From Thermanaerovibrio velox DSM 12556 (GTDB lineage: Bacteria; Synergistota; Synergistia; Synergistales; Synergistaceae): 64,000 bases of DNA. The position numbers and the translations under genes were made by a program. The stretch is taken from contig NZ_CM001377.1 of the NCBI RefSeq assembly GCF_000237825.1, positions 682,001 to 746,000 of the forward strand. The letters run 5' to 3'. A model generated the notes under the pieces. The model ran no database searches. It worked only from the letters and a program-made list of their open reading frames with translations, and was not told the origin of the DNA. This document shows, one piece after another, positions 55,519-64,000 of this stretch (position 1 is the first letter of the stretch; each line of letters starts with the position of its first letter).

Positions 55519-56658
55519 TTGCGGTGTTTAGCTAGGATTTATAGGAGGCCCCCCTCCGGCAGGGGGGCTGTGTTTTATGGCCTTTTGTTTGCTGCGTTCT
55601 TCCTCTATCTTGTCTTAACAGCCCCGTTGCCCGGTTTTGCCCTCCGGGAGGCTTGGGGTGCGGATTCCACCTGCCCTGGGGATGTCAAGAGGGAGATAAG
55701 ATTAGGTGAAGAGCTGGCGAAAGAGGTGGAGTCCCGTTTTCATCTGTTGGCGGACCCGGTGGTTCTGTCAAGGCTTGATGCTATAAAGGCCCGCCTTGAA
55801 GGAGGGCTTGAGAGGGGTATTCACTATAGCTTCAGGGTTGTGGATGATCCTGTCCCGAATGCGTTTGCCCTGCCTGGAGGCTTTTGTTACGTCACCAGTG
55901 GTCTTTTGAAGCTGCTTGGTTCAGATTCTGAGCTGGCGGCGGTGATGGCCCATGAGATGGTTCACGTGGACCGGTGTCACGGGATGATACAGGCGGCTAG
56001 GAATCAGCGGCTATCCTTGGTGGCCTTGGGTGTGGCGCTTGCCACAAAGGGGCAGACCGCAGCCGTGGTCCTCTCCAACCTGGCACAGATAGCGGTGATG
56101 AACTCGTACAGCAGGGATTTGGAGAGGGAGGCGGATCTCAAGGGGCTGGATCTCTTGATAAGGGGAGGATACTCTCCGTCCGGAATGGTTACAGCGCTGG
56201 AGAAGCTCTGGAATTATCAGATCAGAAGGCCCTATGTGGACCCTGGCATATACATGGACCATCCGGAGATGGAGGACCGCATAGCCTATATCTTGAAGGC
56301 CATGGGATCCAAGGGGCTTAGGGTATCCCGGAAGGAGCCGCTTGGCATTCTTTCCGTTAGGTTCGTGGGTGGTGGCAATAGTTGCAAGGTGACGGTGGAC
56401 AATAGGGTATGGCTTGAGGATGATCTATCTAAGGAGCAAATGCTCAAGGAGATATCGAAAAGGTTGGACCGGGCGTTGCTTTTCGAGACCATGCCCCAGG
56501 AGATAACGGTATCCAAGGAAGGGGTCCTGTCCGTTCGGGGACAAAGGATAATATCCAAGGAGGAGCTGCCCGGAGTGGACCTCGACTCCCTTAGGGCGGC
56601 TCTTGTAAAATTCCTTATGGATGCCAAGGGAATGCATCCCATCAGCAAGAGTTATTGA
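55519..56658 (+). CDS. M48-family zinc metallopeptidase, membrane-anchored or secreted
   Basis: 379 residues: N-terminal hydrophobic segment (about 16-40), then an M48 catalytic domain with AHEMVHVDRCHG (HExxH, His145) and SRDLEREADLKGLDLL containing the third metal ligand. Similar to BepA/YfgC or HtpX relatives that act in the envelope. The C-terminal 100 residues are unassigned. TTG start; the stop is followed 36 bases later by dnaX. Confidence 0.85.
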   Translation: MRCLARIYRRPPSGRGAVFYGLLFAAFFLYLVLTAPLPGFALREAWGADSTCPGDVKREIRLGEELAKEVESRFHLLADPVVLSRLDAIKARLEGGLERGIHYSFRVVDDPVPNAFALPGGFCYVTSGLLKLLGSDSELAAVMAHEMVHVDRCHGMIQAARNQRLSLVALGVALATKGQTAAVVLSNLAQIAVMNSYSRDLEREADLKGLDLLIRGGYSPSGMVTALEKLWNYQIRRPYVDPGIYMDHPEMEDRIAYILKAMGSKGLRVSRKEPLGILSVRFVGGGNSCKVTVDNRVWLEDDLSKEQMLKEISKRLDRALLFETMPQEITVSKEGVLSVRGQRIISKEELPGVDLDSLRAALVKFLMDAKGMHPISKSY

Positions 56659-56694
56659 GTTTTTGGTCTTAAGGCGTTGGGTGGAGGCGAGGTA

Positions 56695-58527
56695 ATGTAC
56701 CTTTCTCTTTACAGGAAGTACCGGCCCAGGCGGTTCTCGGAGATCTCCGGGCAAAGACGGGTCGTGGAGGCCCTTGTGAGTTCTTTGGAGAGCGGTAAGG
56801 TCCCCCATGCATTTTTATTCTCCGGTCCCAGGGGGTGCGGCAAGACCAGCGCCGCCAGGCTTTTAGCAAAGCGGCTCAACTGTTCGTCTCCCCTTGTTGG
56901 AGGGGAGAGCTGTGGCCAGTGTCCTAGCTGTGAGTCCATCCAGCGGGGGGATCACCTTGACGTGGTGGAGATAGACGGGGCATCTAACCGTGGAATTGAG
57001 GAGATCAGGGCCCTTAAGGACCAGGTCGCTTTGGCTCCCTTTCAGGCTCCCAATAAGGTATACATAATAGACGAGGTCCACATGTTGACGGAGGCGGCGT
57101 TTAACGCTCTTTTAAAGACCCTTGAGGAGCCTCCAAGCAGGGTTTATTTCGTGTTAGCCACTACGGAGCCGCAGAAGGTGCCGGTCACCATAAGGTCAAG
57201 ATGCGTCCATTTCCCGTTTCAGCGCATCCCCACGGAGGACATAAAGGATAGGTTGGTTGAGGTGTCATCTCTGGAGGGGATAGAGGCGGATGAGGAGGCC
57301 CTGTGGGAGCTGGCAAGGCATGCGGATGGAGCTCTCCGGGACGCCCTTTCCATGATGGAGCAGGCCATATCTGTGGGGGCTGGCCGGGTGACCCTAGATG
57401 CGGTATCCGGGATACTTGGAGGCTGCGGAAGAGATGTCCTTCAGGGGTGGGTGGAGAAGGTCCGTACTGACCCCAAGGGTGCTTTTTTGACCCTCATGGA
57501 TATGATCCGCAGCGGCAGTAACCTGGAGAGGTTTGTGGAGGGGCTTTTTTTAATTTTTAGGGATTTGATGTTCGTGAACCGTTGGGGTTCGCAGGTGGTG
57601 GGGGCCCTTGGGGTATCCTCTCAGGAGGGGGAGTTCCTTGTTGAGGAGGCTCCTTTGTGGGACCAAGAGGTTCTGAGGGCTATCTGCTCCATGTTGGCGG
57701 ATTTGATGCCAAGGGCAAGGCAGGGCATGAGGGCTGACGTGTTTGCGGGGCTTCTGCAGAGGGGGATAGATTGCGCTATCCTGGGTGCTGGCCCTCAGCT
57801 TGCGCAGGGCAAGGGGGATACTAGGGGGGCAGAAGTTCCTTCCCGTGCCCGTGGGGATGTCCCAGGAACAAGCTTTTCTAGCGCCGGTGTGATCCCATCG
57901 GGGGAGGCGGGTTCACCGGTCAAGGAGGTGCGAGGTAGGGCCTCTGCGGGGGATGGGGCTGCTCGACCTGTTGTGGTGAGCTCCGATGGCGGTGGTGGTG
58001 AAAGCCCTAGGGGGAGCCGAATTGCTGGGGATCTTAGGCTCTCCATATTTAGGCGTCTTATGGAGGAAGACCCGGCCCTTGGGTGTGCGCTTATGCATTG
58101 TGGGATATATGCGGATGCTGACGCTGCATATCTAGACGTACCCCATGATCCGTTGGTGTCGAGCTACATGGCGGGCTATCGGGCTAGGGCAGTGGTTTCC
58201 CAGGTTTTCCTGGAGGTTCTTGGGGTTCCTTTGGAGGGGGTTGACCCTGAGGGGGGCGATGAGGAGGTCCCCGCACCTTCGTTGCCACCGGTCCCGGAGC
58301 TTCAAGAAGATGATATTGTATGGGAGCGGGTGGTATCCTCGCCTCCAGGGGCTCTAGACGGGAAGCCTGATGTTAAGGGGTGTGCTGTACCGCGGGAAAC
58401 GGACGCCGGGTCCGATGGGGATGGGATAAGGGATGCCCTCTCATGGCTTGACGGGGAGGTCCTTTACGTCAGGGCAAGCGATGAAACCTCTGAGGAAGAT
58501 GATTTGCAGGAGGAAGAGGCTGAATGA
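56695..58527 (+). CDS. dnaX: DNA polymerase III subunits gamma/tau
   Basis: Clamp-loader ATPase. 610 residues: YRPRRFSEISGQ, Walker A SGPRGCGKTS, a zinc module of four Cys (LNCS...CGQCPSC), DEVHMLT Walker B, SRC sensor (IRSRC), lid and domain III, followed by a low-complexity linker and a tau-like C-terminus. ATG at 56695 with GGAGGCGAGG upstream. I found no A-rich slip site like that of E. coli, so only the tau form is predicted. ATGA overlap with dnaE. Confidence 0.95.
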   Translation: MYLSLYRKYRPRRFSEISGQRRVVEALVSSLESGKVPHAFLFSGPRGCGKTSAARLLAKRLNCSSPLVGGESCGQCPSCESIQRGDHLDVVEIDGASNRGIEEIRALKDQVALAPFQAPNKVYIIDEVHMLTEAAFNALLKTLEEPPSRVYFVLATTEPQKVPVTIRSRCVHFPFQRIPTEDIKDRLVEVSSLEGIEADEEALWELARHADGALRDALSMMEQAISVGAGRVTLDAVSGILGGCGRDVLQGWVEKVRTDPKGAFLTLMDMIRSGSNLERFVEGLFLIFRDLMFVNRWGSQVVGALGVSSQEGEFLVEEAPLWDQEVLRAICSMLADLMPRARQGMRADVFAGLLQRGIDCAILGAGPQLAQGKGDTRGAEVPSRARGDVPGTSFSSAGVIPSGEAGSPVKEVRGRASAGDGAARPVVVSSDGGGGESPRGSRIAGDLRLSIFRRLMEEDPALGCALMHCGIYADADAAYLDVPHDPLVSSYMAGYRARAVVSQVFLEVLGVPLEGVDPEGGDEEVPAPSLPPVPELQEDDIVWERVVSSPPGALDGKPDVKGCAVPRETDAGSDGDGIRDALSWLDGEVLYVRASDETSEEDDLQEEEAE

Positions 58528-61500
58528 GCGGCCAACAGTTTGTACATCTTCACGTGCACAGCGAATACAGCCTTCTGGACGGGGCCATAAGATGTGGGGA
58601 CCTGGTGGAATCGGTGGTCTCCATGGGGATGGGGGCTGTGGCCCTCACTGACCATGGGGTCATGTATGGTTGTGAGGAGTTTTACGAGAAGTGCGAGGCC
58701 CGGGGGGTTAAACCCGATAATGGGGTGTGAGGTCTATGTGGACCCCAAGGGCATGGATTCCCGCGATGGGAAGGGAAGGAACAACCATCTGGTCCTTTGG
58801 GCCGAGGATACCTTGGGGTACAAGAACCTTATGAAGCTGGTGTCCATAGCGAACACCGATGGTTTTTACTATAAACCTAGGGTAGACCATGGGGTTCTTG
58901 CGGAGCACTCCAAGGGGTTAATCGCCTCTTCCGCGTGTCTTGCAGGGGAGATCCCCCAGCTTTTGATGGAGGGGGACTTCGATGGTGCCGCAGCCAGGGC
59001 CATGCTTTACCGGGATATATTTGGGGAAGGTAATTTCTTCATAGAGGTCATGTACAACCAGCTCCCGGAACAGGCCCTTGCGAACCGGGAGCTAATAAGG
59101 TTGGCCAAGAGCTGCTCTCTGCCGCTTGTGGCCACCAACGATGCCCACTATCTAAGGCGTGAAGATGCATCTTGGCATGATGTCCTTCTTTGTGTCCAGA
59201 CCAACAGCACTGTGGAGACGAAGGACAGATATAGGTTTGGCTCTGATGATTTCTATTTGAGAAGCCCAGAGGAGATGTGGTCTCTTTTAGGAACTGAGGT
59301 TCCAGAGGCCCTTAAAAACACCCTTTTGATAGCTGAACGTTGTGATGTAAAGCTAACCCTGGGGCAGTACATGCTGCCGGAGTTCCCGATCCCGGAGGGA
59401 GAGACTCTGGACAGCTATCTAGAGAGGATCGCACAGGAGGGGCTTAGACGGAGGGTTGGTGAGCCGGTACCCAGGGAGTACGAGGACCGCCTTCGTTACG
59501 AGCTTGGGGTGATAAAGCAGATGGGCTTCCCGGGGTACTTCTGCATAGTGGCGGACATAATAACCGCCGCCAAGTCGAGGGGCATCCCCATAGGACCTGG
59601 CAGGGGATCTGCGGCGGGATCTTTGGTGGCCTGGTCGTTAGGCATAACAGAGCTTGATCCGCTAAAGTACAACCTTCTTTTTGAACGGTTCCTGAACCCT
59701 GAGAGGATCAGCATGCCCGATATAGACACTGATGTTTCGGACAAGCGAAGGGACGAGGTGCTTGCTTACATAGTTGAGAAGTACGGAATGGACAGGGTTT
59801 CCCAGATAATCACCTTCGATAGGATGAAGAGCAAGGCCGCTGTAAGGGACGTGGGAAGGGCCCTTGCCATGTCTTATCCGGAGGTTGACAGGGTTGCCAA
59901 GCTGATCCCTGATGGGGTGAAATCCCTAAAGGAGGCGCTGGAGAAGTCGGCGGAGCTCAAGGAGGCCCACGCTTCGGATCCCAAGGTGCGCCGCTTGGTG
60001 GATACCGCTTCTCATATAGAGGGCATAGCCAGACACTGTTCTCAGCATGCCGCGGGGGTCGTGATAACCCCGGTGCCCCTTGTTGAGATGGTCCCGGTCA
60101 AGAAGATAGGGGAGAACCAGGTGGTTACCCAGTACTCCATGGAGCCATTGGAACACCTGGGGCTGGTTAAGATGGACTTTTTGGGGCTTAGGACCCTTTC
60201 CGTGATAGAGGGTGCCCTTAAAAACATAGAGTCTAACAGAGGGATCAAGTTGGACTTAGGTGCCATTCCCATGGATGACGAGGCCACGTTCCGGATGCTC
60301 CAGCAGGCCGACACCCTTGGGGTGTTTCAGCTTGAATCCTCGGGCATGCAGGACCTGTTGCGCCGTCTTAGGCCGGACTGTTTCGAGGATCTTGTAGCGG
60401 TGTTGGCCCTTTATAGACCTGGTCCCCTTGGGAGTGGGATGGTGGACGACTACATAGAGAGGAAACATGGCAGGGCCCCGGTTACCTACCCCCATCCGAG
60501 CCTAGAGAAGGCCCTGAAGGAGACCTATGGGGTTATCCTGTACCAGGAGCAGGTCATGCAGTGTGCTGCCGAGTTGGCCGGTTATACGCTTGGCGAGGCG
60601 GACCTGTTGAGGAGGGCCATGGGTAAGAAGAAGGCGGACGTGATGGAGAAGCAGAGGTCCAAGTTCGTTGAGGGGGCCAGGCAGAGGGGCGTGGATCCCA
60701 AGATGGCGGAGGAGATCTTCAACAGCATAGAGAAGTTCGCCGAGTACGGCTTCAACAAGTCTCATAGCGCTGCGTACGCCCTTATAAGCTATCAGACCGC
60801 CTATCTCAAAGCCCATTACGGTCCGGAGTTCCTGGCATCTTATCTCTCCAGCATAGTTGGGGCCCGCATGGATGTGTTGGGGAAGTACATAAGGGATGTG
60901 AGGAACCTGGGTTATCAGGTCCTTCCGCCGGATGTAAACGAGTCTCAGCGCGACTTCGTGGCGGTCAAGGACGTTATAAGGCTGGGCTTGTCAGCGGTGG
61001 CCAAAGTTGGTGATTCTGCGGTGGAGGCCATCATAAAGGCCAGGTCCGATGGTCCATTTAAGTCCTTTTGGGACTTTTTATGCCGAGTTGACCTAAGATC
61101 GGTTAACAGGGCGGTGGTGGAGAACCTGATAAAGGCCGGTGCTTTTGATGCCCTCTGCCCCAACCGCAGGATGTTGTTGGAGAACCTTGGCAACCTTTTG
61201 GAGATAGCTCAGCGCAGATGCGACTCCACCAAGCAGGTAAGCCTCTTCTGCGAGGATGATGTGGAGGAAGCGGAGCCGGCGATGGAGGAAGTGGAAGATG
61301 CGGAGCTCCACCAGAGGTTGGAGTGGGAGCGGGAGGTACTGGGGTTGTACATATCGGGGCATCCGTTTGAACAGGTGGAACGGGATCTTGCTCCGTACCT
61401 GGTTTGCCGCATAGGGGATCTTCCGTCGTGGAGATCGTCCAACGTGGTCCCGGTGACCGCCGGTTTGCTGGTGGGGTTGAGGGAAAGGTACACTAAGCGG

Positions 61501-61926
61501 GGGGATCCCATGGGGATTCTAGAGATGGAGGACGGGGAGGACAAGGTTGAGGTGGTGTGCTTCCCCAAGGTTTGGCAGAGGGTCAAGCCTGTGCTTAGGA
61601 GCGGGGGCATATACGTGTTCTCCGGGGCGGTTAAGGACGATGGGCGGTTGTCGGTTTTGGTGGATGAGATTATGGAAGCGGGAGAGTGGATGAAGACGAA
61701 ATCTCCCATTGCAAAGATAAGGGTTTTAGGTCCCAGGGCTGGCCTTTTTAGAGATCTTGCAAGAGAATTAAAGGGACATTCCGGCCCCAGTCCTCTCTTG
61801 GTTTACGTTGAGGATAGGGGTAGCATTGTGGCCCTCTGGTCCCGTTCCATAAAGGTGAGGGTGGATGATTCCTTGAAGAGGAGCCTTGAAGAGATGTTTG
61901 GCGGCCAGTTGGCCCTTGACTTCTAG
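58524..61926 (+). CDS. dnaE: DNA polymerase III alpha subunit, frameshifted near its 5' end
   Basis: Replicative polymerase. The true N-terminus is in the frame from ATG 58524 (HLHVHSEYSLLDGA PHP domain), which stops at TGA 58728 after ...CEARGVKPDNGV. The next frame, one base on, carries ...PIMGCEVYVDPKGMD to the normal C-terminus. The two join perfectly at KPIMGCEVYV if one base is skipped at CCC (58713-58715), giving about 1133 residues, with catalytic PDIDTD and the C-terminal OB domain intact. Causes to weigh: sequencing error in G6/C3, a real inactivating mutation (unlikely in an essential gene), or programmed +1 slippage. ATGA overlap with dnaX. Confidence 0.9.
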
Positions 61927-61980
61927 GCTCCAGGATGAGGGCGAAGTGGAGGGGTGAGACAAGTGGAGGGTGTCCAGCGC

Positions 61981-62199
61981 ATGTCGGTCATGAGTGATTA
62001 CGTGGTGGTCAAGGCTTTGGAGGATGGGGTGACCGTCATAGGTTTGACCAGGGGGCAGGAGACTAAATTCTCCCATACGGAGAAGCTTGATAAGGGTGAG
62101 GTTTGGATCGCTCAGTTTACGGAGCATACCTCCGCCATAAAGGTGAGGGGAGCAAGCGAGATATACACTAAGCACGGTAAGATAGACAGCGGGAGGTGA
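61981..62199 (+). CDS. mtrB: trp RNA-binding attenuation protein (TRAP)
   Basis: Oligomeric, tryptophan-sensing RNA-binding protein which in Bacillus binds 11 (G/U)AG triplets in trp leaders. 72 residues from ATG 61981: [11 protein letters not shown] and [13 protein letters not shown], with Lys and Arg of the RNA-binding KKR set (LDKGE, IKVRG), and [20 protein letters not shown] matching the Bacillus protein. Two ribosome sites precede; GTG at 61963 is the alternative start. No trp genes are near. Between dnaE and pyk. Confidence 0.92.
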   Translation: MSVMSDYVVVKALEDGVTVIGLTRGQETKFSHTEKLDKGEVWIAQFTEHTSAIKVRGASEIYTKHGKIDSGR

Positions 62200-62205
62200 G
62201 CCCAG

Positions 62206-63954
62206 TTGAGACGGGTGAAGATAGTTTGTACTTTGGGGCCCGCGTGCAGCGATTACGATGTTTTGAGGGCCATGGCGGAGGCGGGAATGAACGTTGCTCG
62301 TTTTAACTTCAGTCACGGGGAATACGAGACTCACGAGCTTAACCTGAAGCTGGTTCGTCAGGTGGAACAGGAGATAAGGCGTCCCATCGCCACGCTTTTG
62401 GATACCAAGGGTCCGGAGATTAGGACCGGCCTTCTGAAGGGTCATTCTCCGGTGATGTTGCAGCAGGGGAAGAGCTTTGACCTGGTGATCCCTGAGATAG
62501 AGGGGGACGAGAGGGGAGTTTCGATAAGCTACCACAACCTTCCCTCGGAGGTCTCCCCGGGCATGGACGTGTTCATTGATGACGGCACCATTCACCTGAG
62601 GGTCGAGCGGGTATATGAGGACCGCATATCCTGCAAGGTCTTGGTGGGCGGAGAGCTTGGGGAGCGGAAGGGGGTTAACGTCCCGGAGGCGGCGCTTTCG
62701 GTCCCCACCCTCACATCGAAGGACATAGAGGACATCAAGTGGGGTGTGGAGAAGGGGATGGACTACATAGCGGTCTCCTTCGTGAGGACCCGGGACGACA
62801 TAATTCAGGTGAGGCGGGTTTTAGAAGAGCTGGGCGGTACCATGAAGATCATCGCCAAGATAGAGACCCGGCAGGCCTTCCAGAACTTGGAGGACATTGC
62901 CCAGGTGGTTGACGGTATGATGGTGGCTCGTGGGGATCTTGGGGTTGAGATGCCCACGGAGGATGTCCCGCTTGCGCAAAAGCGAATAGTGGACGTATGC
63001 CGTCTCCAGGGGAAGCCGGTCATCGTGGCCACTCAGATGTTGGACTCCATGATAAGGAATCCCCGGCCCACTAGGGCGGAGGCTAACGACGTGGCCAATG
63101 CGGTGTTGGACGGGGCGGATGCGGTGATGTTGTCCGGGGAGACCGCAAAGGGTAAGTATCCTATCCAAGCGGTGGAGACCATGAGCCGGATCGTTAACCG
63201 CGCCGAGGGGGAGATGCGCCTGTGGCAGCGGTATCAGCAGGTTCAGGTGGCTAACCATGTGGCTGATGCGGTGAGCCACGCGGCCATGACGATAGCTGAG
63301 GACATGAAGGCGGCGGCCATAATATCCCTTACCAGAAGCGGAAGCACCGCCAGGATGGTGAGTAAGTATCGTCCCCAGTGCCCCATCGTGGCGGCTACCC
63401 CATCGAAGAACACCTGGAGGGAGTTGGCACTCCTTTGGGGTGTTTACCCGGTTATGAGGGACGAGGCCAGCAACGCAGAGGAGGCGGTTGAGGCCGCCAT
63501 GTCTGCCGCACTGGAAGAGGGTTTCGTCGCCGAGGGAGATCTGGTCGTCATAACCGCCGGGGTGCCAGTTGGAATACCTGGCACCACCAACATGGTTCAG
63601 GTTTACACCATAGGCCAGATATTGGTTAAGGGTTTGTCCCTCATAAAGAGAGAGGCCTCGGGGTTTGTGTGTCGTTGTAAGAATGCCAAGGAAGCATTGG
63701 AGAAGATGCGCCCCGGGGATGTGCTTGTGGTGGAGCAGACCGACAAGGACTATGTTCCTGCCATGAGAAAGGCCTCTGCGATCATAGCGGAGGAGGGTGG
63801 TCTTACCAGCCACGCTGCCATAGTGGCGTTGGAGCTTGGCATTCCCTGTGTGGTGAGCGCCAAGGATTCCATGAAGCTCCTCCAGGATGGTATGTTGGTC
63901 ACTGTGGACGGTACCAGAGGAGTGGTCTATCAGGGGAGGGTGAAGCTTCGCTGA
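62206..63954 (+). CDS. pyk: Pyruvate kinase with C-terminal PEP-utilizer domain
   Basis: Makes pyruvate and ATP from PEP and ADP. 582 residues, longer than E. coli (about 470). TTG start with GGGAGGTG overlapping the mtrB stop. N-terminal ARFNFSHG, catalytic IAKIET and ARGDLGVE, then an allosteric C-domain and an extra PEP-utilizer-like domain (about residues 490-580: SAIIAEEGGLTSHAAIVALELGIPCVV), as in Bacillus and Geobacillus enzymes. Terminator follows. Confidence 0.96.
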   Translation: MRRVKIVCTLGPACSDYDVLRAMAEAGMNVARFNFSHGEYETHELNLKLVRQVEQEIRRPIATLLDTKGPEIRTGLLKGHSPVMLQQGKSFDLVIPEIEGDERGVSISYHNLPSEVSPGMDVFIDDGTIHLRVERVYEDRISCKVLVGGELGERKGVNVPEAALSVPTLTSKDIEDIKWGVEKGMDYIAVSFVRTRDDIIQVRRVLEELGGTMKIIAKIETRQAFQNLEDIAQVVDGMMVARGDLGVEMPTEDVPLAQKRIVDVCRLQGKPVIVATQMLDSMIRNPRPTRAEANDVANAVLDGADAVMLSGETAKGKYPIQAVETMSRIVNRAEGEMRLWQRYQQVQVANHVADAVSHAAMTIAEDMKAAAIISLTRSGSTARMVSKYRPQCPIVAATPSKNTWRELALLWGVYPVMRDEASNAEEAVEAAMSAALEEGFVAEGDLVVITAGVPVGIPGTTNMVQVYTIGQILVKGLSLIKREASGFVCRCKNAKEALEKMRPGDVLVVEQTDKDYVPAMRKASAIIAEEGGLTSHAAIVALELGIPCVVSAKDSMKLLQDGMLVTVDGTRGVVYQGRVKLR

Positions 63955-63961
63955 ACGACAA

Positions 63962-63983
63962 AGGGGCTTCGGCCCCCTTTTTT
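63962..63983 (+). terminator. Terminator after pyk
   Basis: GGGGC (63963-63967), TTCG tetraloop, GCCCC(C) (63972-63977), then six T. Confidence 0.92.
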
Positions 63984-64000
63984 AATTTGGAGCTCTTATC

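Noticed and set aside
56695-58527. Programmed frameshift in dnaX giving a gamma form
   Set aside because: No A-rich slippery heptamer or following hairpin is visible; only the full-length product is supported.
58594-58730. An independent dnaE start inside the frame from 58594
   Set aside because: Its first residues (MGTWWNRWSPWGW) do not match the family, while the frame from 58524 gives the correct PHP-domain N-terminus; a frameshift explains both.

Overview
The window is a GC-rich (by eye 55-60%), gene-dense bacterial chromosome segment with almost no mobile DNA. The gene set points to a diderm anaerobe of the phylum Synergistota, probably a Thermanaerovibrio-like amino-acid fermenter; the genus is an inference. 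The supporting genes are an OmpM-type porin (SLH domain, coiled coil, barrel ending in Phe), a tungsten-type aldehyde:ferredoxin oxidoreductase with ferredoxin and MoaD-like partners, electron-bifurcating NfnAB, formate-THF ligase, orphan TAXI and LivK binding proteins, flagellar genes, and a selenocysteine-containing SelD.

Layout. 1-9858: dusB (cut by the left edge), then lysS-ligA-gatC-gatA-gatB in one run, then an EF-G-like GTPase and a terminator. 9859-11936: the porin locus, with a long structured leader that may encode a coupled leader peptide. 12128-14569 (minus): nfnA-nfnB plus a 67-residue overlapping small gene; divergent from it is a glutaredoxin with a palindrome-rich promoter. 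15227-19726: folB-pgi-glsA and a two-gene minimal SUF system (SufC/SufB-like). 19772-22303 (minus): ttcA with an ATP-grasp PEP-synthase-like protein, divergent from a DegS/DegU-type two-component pair. 24432-27347 (minus): ferredoxin-AOR-MoaD. 27645-30149: LivK-like protein, tRNA-Pro(CGG), smpB and ssrA (tmRNA). 30150-30682: an AT-rich, poorly coding stretch at the 3' end of ssrA with a decayed YgjP-type metallopeptidase. 30683-32743: a split permease and a zinc CDF exporter. 32924-36265 (minus): a large fliD and an unknown gene.

36369-43672: an MBL hydrolase, malic enzyme, birA-selD (minus; selD reads through an in-frame UGA), prfB with its +1 frameshift, and a SpoIVB-type S55 peptidase coupled to it. 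43721-47566: dgkA, fhs, a TAXI binding protein and rpmE. 47721-63984: a long co-directional series, thyX-yqhQ-prfA-prmC-trxB-pfkB-CBS protein-arginine phosphatase-fliS-flgN-M48 protease-dnaX-dnaE-mtrB-pyk, ending at a terminator. dnaE carries an apparent one-base frameshift near its 5' end.

How the genes work together: aldehydes and 2-oxo acids from amino-acid breakdown would be oxidised with ferredoxin (AOR module), NfnAB balances ferredoxin, NADH and NADPH, malic enzyme, Pgi, Pyk and a PfkB kinase link to central carbon, and glutaminase and the binding proteins feed the cell with amino or organic acids. Strongest second-look items: the UGA-containing selD with a bSECIS-like hairpin, the dnaE frameshift, the coupled leader ORF in front of the porin, a thioredoxin reductase fused to a Cys-less thioredoxin-like domain, the minimal SUF pair, and mtrB (TRAP) far from any trp gene.
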